Source: Nitrospina sp. UBA6727
Lineage (GTDB): Bacteria; Nitrospinota; Nitrospinia; Nitrospinales; VA-1
DNA: 59,625 bases
Direction of reading: 5' to 3'
Assembly: GCA_002454045.1 (NCBI GenBank)
Contig: DKID01000037.1
Location: 1 to 59,625, forward strand
Part shown: in pieces, positions 54,226-59,625 of the stretch
Position numbering within the stretch: position 1 is the first letter of the stretch
How the letters are laid out: every line of letters starts with the position of its first letter
The notes under the pieces: generated by a model
What the model was told of the DNA's origin: nothing
Databases searched by the model: none
Seen by the model: the letters and a program-made list of their open reading frames with translations, nothing else
Translations under genes and position numbers: made by a program

Positions 54226-55485
54226 ATGACCCAGATGAACATAGAAGAACTCCAGTCTAAAACCATATCCGAACTTACAAGCATCGCCAAGGACCTGAAA
54301 ATCCAAGGCCACAGCGGACTTAGAAAGCAGGACCTGATCTTCAGGATCATGGAAGCTAAGACCGAAAAGGACGGCCTGATGTTTGGCCACGGAGTGCTGG
54401 AGATTCTCCCTGATGGATTCGGATTCCTGCGCGCGCCGACTTACAACTATCTTCCGGGGCCGGATGATATTTATGTTTCGCCGTCCCAGATTCGCAAGTT
54501 TAACATGCGCACGGGCGATACCATTTCTGGTCAGATCCGTTCGCCCAAAGATAGCGAACGGTACTTCGCCTTGTTGAAGGTCGAGGCAATCAACTTTGAG
54601 AATCCAGAAAAGACCAAAGATAAAATTTTGTTCGACAACCTGACACCGTTGTATCCCGAAGAGCGGATTCGGTTGGAGACACCAGGCGGGCAAGATTTCA
54701 GCGCCAGGGTGATGGACTTGATGACCCCCATTGGCAAAGGCCAGCGCGGGTTAATCGTCGCGCCGCCCAGAACCGGGAAGACCATGTTGTTGCAATCCGT
54801 TGCCAACAGCATCAGCACAAATTATCCGGAAGTAGCGTTAATCGTTTTGCTCATTGACGAACGTCCCGAAGAAGTGACCGACATGGAACGTTCCGTTAAG
54901 GGCGAGGTCATCAGTTCCACCTTCGACGAGCCGGCGCAAAGGCATGTGCAGGTGGCGGAGATGGTGATCGAAAAAGCCAAACGTTTGGTAGAGCATGGAC
55001 GCGATGTGGTAATCCTTCTCGACAGCATCACCCGTCTCGCCAGAGCTTACAATGCCATCGTCCCCCCCAGCGGAAAAGTTTTGTCGGGCGGCGTGGATTC
55101 CAACGCCCTGCAAAGGCCCAAGCGATTTTTTGGTGCCGCCAGAAATCTGGAGGAAAAAGGAAGCCTGACCATTCTTGCCACGGCGCTCATCGATACGGGA
55201 AGCCGCATGGACGATGTTATTTTTGAAGAGTTCAAGGGGACGGGAAATTTGGAAATCGTTCTCGACCGCAAACTAGCGGACAAGCGAACTTTTCCATCCA
55301 TCGACATCAACCGGTCGGGAACCCGCAAGGAAGAACTTTTGCTCCCCAAGGAAGACCTGCAACGCGTCTGGTTGTTGAGAAAAGTTTTGCTGCCGATGGG
55401 CATCCATGATACGATGGACCTCCTCCTGCAAAAGATAAAAGAAACAAAAACCAACGCCGAGTTTTTGGCGGCGATGAACTCTTGA
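54226..55485 (+). CDS. rho: transcription termination factor Rho
   Basis: 419-aa hexameric RNA helicase that ends transcripts at C-rich rut sites. Rho_N domain (residues about 5-45), the cold-shock-like RNA-binding domain (HGVLEILPDGFGFLRAPTYN, 55-74), and the RecA-type motor with P-loop PPRTGKT (180-186), Walker B VVILLDSITRLARAYN and the Q-loop-like SGGVDSNALQRPKRFFGAAR. Standard length. It has a long upstream leader and precedes rpmE by 10 bp. NusG, its partner, is at 22.6 kb. Confidence 0.98.
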   Translation: MTQMNIEELQSKTISELTSIAKDLKIQGHSGLRKQDLIFRIMEAKTEKDGLMFGHGVLEILPDGFGFLRAPTYNYLPGPDDIYVSPSQIRKFNMRTGDTISGQIRSPKDSERYFALLKVEAINFENPEKTKDKILFDNLTPLYPEERIRLETPGGQDFSARVMDLMTPIGKGQRGLIVAPPRTGKTMLLQSVANSISTNYPEVALIVLLIDERPEEVTDMERSVKGEVISSTFDEPAQRHVQVAEMVIEKAKRLVEHGRDVVILLDSITRLARAYNAIVPPSGKVLSGGVDSNALQRPKRFFGAARNLEEKGSLTILATALIDTGSRMDDVIFEEFKGTGNLEIVLDRKLADKRTFPSIDINRSGTRKEELLLPKEDLQRVWLLRKVLLPMGIHDTMDLLLQKIKETKTNAEFLAAMNS

Positions 55486-55495
55486 CGGCGACTCA

Positions 55496-55732
55496 ATGAA
55501 AGCAGGCATTCATCCCGAATACCATGAAATCACGGTGCGGTGCGCATGTGGGAACGAAGTGCAAACTCGCACAACTCTGAAAGACCTTCGCGTGGAAATA
55601 TGTTCACGGTGCCATCCTTTTTTCACGGGCAAACAGAAACTCGTGGATACCGCTGGCCGCATCGAAAAATTCAGACGCAAATACGCCAAGGCGAAACCCG
55701 CCGTCGCGCCAGAAGCATCCCGTCCCCACTAA
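55496..55732 (+). CDS. rpmE: 50S ribosomal protein L31, zinc-binding type
   Basis: 78-aa L31, which bridges the 50S central protuberance and the 30S head. Zinc ligands Cys16, Cys18, Cys37 and Cys40 (CACG...CSRC) mark the zinc form. MKAGIHPEYHEITVRCACGN and HPFFTGKQKLVDTAGRIEKF are typical. A short Ala/Pro-rich tail. It follows rho by 10 bp, the usual rho-rpmE-prfA order. Confidence 0.96.
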   Translation: MKAGIHPEYHEITVRCACGNEVQTRTTLKDLRVEICSRCHPFFTGKQKLVDTAGRIEKFRRKYAKAKPAVAPEASRPH

Positions 55733-55794
55733 ACGCGTTCCCCCCTTTTTCTTTCCTCTGACCCCATAGGGTTTTTCAAGAAACTATTCCAGTC

Positions 55795-56874
55795 ATGTTT
55801 GACAAACTGAGATCGGTTGAGAAACGTTACAACGACCTCAATCAATTACTCAGTGACCCCGCGGTCATTTCCCAACAGTCCGAGTTTCAGAAGTATGCCC
55901 GGGAGCAGTCGGAGCTCGCCCTCATCGTCAACCGGTTTCAAGATTTGCAGAAGATCGATCGGCAGTTGGAAGAGAGCAAAATAATCCTCGACGAAGAAAA
56001 AGATTTAGAACTAATTAAAATGGCGCGAGAAGACATGGCCGCGCTGGAAACCAAAAAACAAGAAACGGTGGAAGCCCTGAAACTTCTCTTGCTTCCGAAA
56101 GATCCCCGCGACGAGCGAAACGTCATCGTGGAGATTCGCGCCGGCACGGGTGGCGAAGAGGCGGCGCTTTTTTCCAATGACTTGTTCCGGATGTATTCGA
56201 GGTACGCCGAAGAGAAAAAATGGAACGTGGAAATTTTAAGTTCCAGCCCGACCGGCAAAGGCGGATTCAAAGAAGTCATCTTCAACATTTCGGGAAGCGG
56301 GGCGTATAGCAAACTCAAGTACGAAGGAGGTACCCACCGGGTGCAACGGGTTCCCGACACGGAAAGTCAGGGACGCATTCATACCTCCGCGGTGACGGTT
56401 GCCGTTTTGCCCGAGGTGGAAGAGGTGGATGTCAAAATCAATCCGGCAGATGTAAAGGTGGACGTCTACCGTTCCTCGGGGCCAGGCGGTCAAAGTGTCA
56501 ACACGACAGATTCCGCGGTGCGTTTGACTTACATCCCCACCGGAATTGTGGTTACTTGCCAGGATGAAAAATCGCAACACAAAAACCGAGAAAAAGCCAT
56601 GAAGGTATTAAGAGCCCGGTTGTATGACGACGAACAAAAAAAACAACAGCAGTCCATGGCGAACGAACGCAAACAGCAAGTCGGCTCCGGCGACCGTAGC
56701 GAACGCATCCGCACTTACAACTATCCGCAAGAGCGGATCACCGATCACCGGATTGGCTTGACCCTGCACAAGTTGTCCCTTGTCATGGCGGGAGACTTGG
56801 GCGAGATGATTGACGCGTTGACGCTCCACTTCCAGACGCAAGCTCTCAAGGGAGAACAGGGTGGCGGTTCGTGA
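55795..56874 (+). CDS. prfA: peptide chain release factor 1
   Basis: 359-aa RF1, recognising UAA and UAG stops. The codon-recognition tripeptide PDT is at 187-189 (position of PAT in E. coli) and the universal GGQ at 231-233 triggers peptidyl-tRNA hydrolysis. The N-terminal helical domain and FNISGSGAYSKLKYEGGTHR are typical. The window's genes end mostly with TAA, TGA or TAG. prmC, whose product methylates the GGQ glutamine, overlaps its end by 14 bases. Confidence 0.98.
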   Translation: MFDKLRSVEKRYNDLNQLLSDPAVISQQSEFQKYAREQSELALIVNRFQDLQKIDRQLEESKIILDEEKDLELIKMAREDMAALETKKQETVEALKLLLLPKDPRDERNVIVEIRAGTGGEEAALFSNDLFRMYSRYAEEKKWNVEILSSSPTGKGGFKEVIFNISGSGAYSKLKYEGGTHRVQRVPDTESQGRIHTSAVTVAVLPEVEEVDVKINPADVKVDVYRSSGPGGQSVNTTDSAVRLTYIPTGIVVTCQDEKSQHKNREKAMKVLRARLYDDEQKKQQQSMANERKQQVGSGDRSERIRTYNYPQERITDHRIGLTLHKLSLVMAGDLGEMIDALTLHFQTQALKGEQGGGS

Positions 56875-57772
56875 AAAATTAAAATTAGACCGCCGCCGCC
56901 GAGACCAAACCGTTCACTCTTTTCTCGACTGGGCGTGCCGCAAACTTTTTCGCGCCGGGATTGCGTCCTCGCGGTTGGACGCGGAAATCTTAATCGCGGA
57001 TGGTCTTGGAGTTTCAAGGACGCAGTTGATGACGCACCCTTCCCGAGTTTTGCATCGCGCCGAGGAGGCAGTCCTTCGTTCCAAAATCGAGAGAAGAGTT
57101 TTGCGCGAACCGATTTCTCACATCATCGGCTACCAAGAATTCTGGTCACTCAAATTCAAAGTTGATGAAAAAGTTCTGACGCCGCGACCGGAAACAGAAA
57201 TTCTGGTCGAGCAATGTCTGCAAGCGTTGGCGAAAATATCTTCCCCTTCGCCCGCCGTTAAAATTTTGGAACTGGGGACCGGGTCGGGAATTATCCCCGT
57301 CACCTTGGCGCAAGAAATTCCGCAAAGTTATATCACAGCAATCGAAAAATCCGCCGCCGCTTTGACGGTCGCCCGCGAAAACGCCACGCGTCACGCGGTG
57401 ATGAATCGGATTCGCTTCGTGTGCGAAGACATGACGACGGCGGACTGGCGCGGACCGCATCACCTTATCGTTTCCAATCCTCCTTACATTCCATCGCAAA
57501 GTTTGTCGAAGTGCATGCCCGAGGTCCGGCAATACGAACCGGCTTGCGCGTTGGATGGCGGCGGCGACGGTTTGGACTATCATCGGTTCATCGTGTCGCG
57601 CGCGTGGGAGCAACTGCGCGAAAACGGTTTGTTGGCTTTGGAAATCGGGCACACGCAGGCGGCGGCGGTGACGGCTTTGTTGCAAGACAGTTCCCGCTAC
57701 CGAAATGTTCAAGTGTGTCAGGATTATTCCGGTTACGACAGAGTGGTGTTGGCGAGGGCGGCGAATGGATAA
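56861..57772 (+). CDS. prmC: release factor glutamine methyltransferase
   Basis: 303-aa SAM-dependent enzyme (HemK) that methylates the GGQ glutamine of RF1 and RF2. SAM-binding LELGTGSGIIPVTLAQE and catalytic NPPY at 206-209 are clear, with the N-terminal release-factor-recognition domain PISHIIGYQEFW. GTG 56861 overlaps prfA by 14 bases and has AAGGGAGAAC upstream. Its end overlaps murA by 8 bases, so prfA-prmC-murA are coupled. Confidence 0.95.
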   Translation: MAVREKLKLDRRRRDQTVHSFLDWACRKLFRAGIASSRLDAEILIADGLGVSRTQLMTHPSRVLHRAEEAVLRSKIERRVLREPISHIIGYQEFWSLKFKVDEKVLTPRPETEILVEQCLQALAKISSPSPAVKILELGTGSGIIPVTLAQEIPQSYITAIEKSAAALTVARENATRHAVMNRIRFVCEDMTTADWRGPHHLIVSNPPYIPSQSLSKCMPEVRQYEPACALDGGGDGLDYHRFIVSRAWEQLRENGLLALEIGHTQAAAVTALLQDSSRYRNVQVCQDYSGYDRVVLARAANG

Positions 57773-59018
57773 AATTGTCATCGACGGCGGGCGACCTTTA
57801 GAAGGCACGGTCAAAATTAGCGGCGCGAAGAACGCGGTGCTCCCGGTTTTGACCGCGATGCTACTGACCCGCGGCCGCAACGTCATCGAAGGAGTTCCAA
57901 ACGTTCGCGACGTGACAACCATGATTAAACTTCTCAAAGACCTCGGCGCGGAAGTCGAAAGTTATCGCGACGAAAAAATTATTTTAGACACGTCCCGCGC
58001 GAACAATCCAGAAGCGCCGTATGATTTGGTTTCCACGATGCGGGCATCCTGCCTGGTTTTAGGACCGTTGCTGGCGAAGTTAGGTCGCGCCAAAGTTTCG
58101 TTGCCGGGAGGCTGCGCCATCGGAGCGCGTCCCATTGATCTCCACGTCAAAGGATTGGAAGCGATGGGCGCGAAAATATTTTTGCGACAAGGTTATGTGC
58201 ACGCGACCGCCGACCGTCTTCGCGGAGTTCAATTTTATTTCGACACGGTTTCGGTGACAGGCACCGCAAACCTGATGATGGCGGCAACTCTCGCGGAGGG
58301 GAAGACCGTTCTCGAAAACGCGGCGAAGGAACCGGAGGTCGCGTTCCTTGCGGACGTTCTGAATCACGCCGGCGCAAAAATTGACGGACACGGCACCGAC
58401 ACGATTACCATTCACGGCGTCTCTTCCTTGCAACCGATTGAGTGCCGCATCTTTCCCGACCGCATCGAGACCGGCACTTACATGATCGCGGCGGCGATCA
58501 CGCGGGGAGAAGTGTTGATCGAAAATTGCGTTCCGCAACACGTGGAAGCCATCACCCTAAAACTTCAAGAAGCGCAAGTTGATGTGGAAGCGCGCGGAAC
58601 TTCGTTGCGAGTCCGCGCCCGCCACCCCCTGCTTGCCGTCAACGCCAGCACTCATCCCCACCCCGGTTTCCCCACCGACATCCAAGCCCAGTTCATGGCG
58701 TTGATGACTTTGGCGCGCGGACGAAGTATCATCACGGAAACCGTATTCGAGAATCGCTTCATGCACGTTGCGGAACTAAAAAGAATGGGCGCCGACATCG
58801 CGCTCAACGGACACACGGCGGTCATCCGCGGCGTCCAAAAACTTTCCAACGCTCCCTTGATGGCGACGGATCTCCGCGCCAGCGCTTCCCTAGTGTTGGC
58901 GGCGTTGGCGGCGAAAGGCAAGTCAATAATTTCCCGCGTTTATCATATCGACCGCGGATATGTGAGCATGGAAAAAAAACTTTCCAGCCTCGGCGCCCAG
59001 ATAAAAAGAGCCAAGTAA
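57765..59018 (+). CDS. murA: UDP-N-acetylglucosamine 1-carboxyvinyltransferase
   Basis: 417-aa MurA, first committed step of peptidoglycan synthesis, transferring enolpyruvate from PEP to UDP-GlcNAc. Active-site Cys117 in LPGGCAIGARPIDLHVKG is retained, so the enzyme should be fosfomycin-sensitive in principle (Asp would give resistance). N-terminal SGAKNAVLPVLTAMLL and C-terminal ATDLRASASLVLAALAAKG are typical. ATG 57765 is chosen by alignment; it overlaps the prmC stop. Confidence 0.97.
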   Translation: MDKIVIDGGRPLEGTVKISGAKNAVLPVLTAMLLTRGRNVIEGVPNVRDVTTMIKLLKDLGAEVESYRDEKIILDTSRANNPEAPYDLVSTMRASCLVLGPLLAKLGRAKVSLPGGCAIGARPIDLHVKGLEAMGAKIFLRQGYVHATADRLRGVQFYFDTVSVTGTANLMMAATLAEGKTVLENAAKEPEVAFLADVLNHAGAKIDGHGTDTITIHGVSSLQPIECRIFPDRIETGTYMIAAAITRGEVLIENCVPQHVEAITLKLQEAQVDVEARGTSLRVRARHPLLAVNASTHPHPGFPTDIQAQFMALMTLARGRSIITETVFENRFMHVAELKRMGADIALNGHTAVIRGVQKLSNAPLMATDLRASASLVLAALAAKGKSIISRVYHIDRGYVSMEKKLSSLGAQIKRAK

Positions 59019-59050
59019 GAAGACGTAAAACTTTTTTGCAACACCCGCGA

Positions 59051-59625
59051 ATGATTGAAAACCAAACAAAGCCAGCGGTCAGCGTGGTTATGGCGGCGTA
59101 TAATGTCGCGGCGTATGTTGGCGATGCCGTGGAAAGCATCCTGAACCAGACCCTGGACGATTGGGAATTGATCGTGGTCAACGATGGCTCCACCGACCGC
59201 ACCGCCGCGATTCTTGCCGAATACGCGGGGCGCGATGCGCGCGTAAAAGTCATCAGCCAGGACAACGCCGGATTGGCGGCGGCGCGCAATGCGGCAATCG
59301 CCCGCCGCCACGGCGATTTCGTCGCCATCATGGACGGCGATGACATCGCTCATCCGCAACGGCTGGAAAAACAATTTGCCTTTCTCGTCCAAAATCCCGA
59401 ATACGCCGCGGTCTCGTGCCGTTGCGAATTGATCGACGAGACCGGCGCGCGCCTAAAAACACAACGGGCGAGGATGCCGGCGCAGGAAGCCGGGCGGCCG
59501 CTGGCGGAACTGTTGCATGGGCAAATACTGGTCAACCAGACCGCGATGATTCGGCTTTCATCGCTGGGATGGACGGACGCAATTTATCGCCCTTGGTTCC
59601 GGGTTCTGGAAGATTTTGATCTCTC
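59051..59625 (+). CDS. family-2 glycosyltransferase, truncated by the window end
   Basis: Open frame running off the 3' edge; at least 191 residues visible. GT-A fold with SVVMAAYNVAAYVGDAVESI at the N-terminus, the nucleotide-sugar loop VVNDGSTDRT and the metal site DGDD at residues 95-98, then HPQRLEKQFAFL. Family-2 inverting glycosyltransferases build surface polysaccharide, O-antigen or glycolipid; the acceptor cannot be known from this half. ATG 59051 begins 32 bp after murA, so it may extend the operon. It probably opens a polysaccharide region outside the window. Confidence 0.85.
   Translation, partial: MIENQTKPAVSVVMAAYNVAAYVGDAVESILNQTLDDWELIVVNDGSTDRTAAILAEYAGRDARVKVISQDNAGLAAARNAAIARRHGDFVAIMDGDDIAHPQRLEKQFAFLVQNPEYAAVSCRCELIDETGARLKTQRARMPAQEAGRPLAELLHGQILVNQTAMIRLSSLGWTDAIYRPWFRVLEDFDL

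Overview
This is a bacterial chromosome segment of about 59.6 kb, almost entirely housekeeping. It holds SMC, the trigger factor–ClpP–ClpX–Lon proteostasis cluster, a tRNA–secE–nusG–rplKAJL–rpoBC transcription/translation block, the str, S10, spc and alpha ribosomal operons as one continuous run, and the rho–rpmE–prfA–prmC–murA group. The gene order (tig-clpP-clpX-lon; rho-rpmE-prfA-prmC-murA; rpmG between tRNA genes upstream of secE) resembles Gram-negative lineages around Desulfobacterota, Nitrospirota and Nitrospinota. I cannot assign a phylum from sequence reading alone. No phage, plasmid, transposase, CRISPR array, rRNA gene or defence island was recognised.

Layout. 0.2-10.2 kb: smc, a leucine-rich-repeat protein, then on the minus strand a nuclease-like protein, elbB and glutamine-dependent nadE, followed on the plus strand by two unrecognised proteins. 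10.3-13.4 kb: a long phosphohexomutase-like protein and a left-handed beta-helix protein, a plausible sugar-nucleotide pair. 13.5-19.4 kb: tRNA-Leu, tig, clpP, clpX, lon. 19.5-21.3 kb: an isoprenylcysteine-methyltransferase-like membrane protein and an amidohydrolase. 21.5-34.2 kb: tRNA-Thr/Tyr/Gly/Thr, rpmG, tRNA-Trp, secE, nusG, rplK, rplA, rplJ, rplL, rpoB, rpoC. 34.4-53.1 kb: rpsL-rpsG-fusA-tuf, then S10, spc and alpha operons through rplQ, without rpmD or map at their usual places. 53.2-59.6 kb: a YkgJ-like gene on the minus strand, a 633-bp C-over-G-rich interval, then rho, rpmE, prfA, prmC, murA and a truncated family-2 glycosyltransferase.

The most unusual feature is not a gene. A G-rich low-complexity sequence built from GACGGTG/GATGACGG words recurs in at least a dozen intergenic gaps and also inside non-catalytic stretches of several proteins. 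Affected proteins include trigger factor (a His/Asp-rich insert), the amidohydrolase, the phosphohexomutase, the NadE linker and the nuclease-like protein. Just after rpoC a tandem duplication has one copy expanded by this motif, which looks like the repeat caught growing. Another array, with three 23-bp tandem units, separates rpoB from rpoC. I found no convincing new multi-gene system. The repeat family, the His-rich trigger factor, the phosphohexomutase with a winged-helix-like tail, the two unknown genes at 8.9-10.2 kb and the rho leader are the items most worth following.
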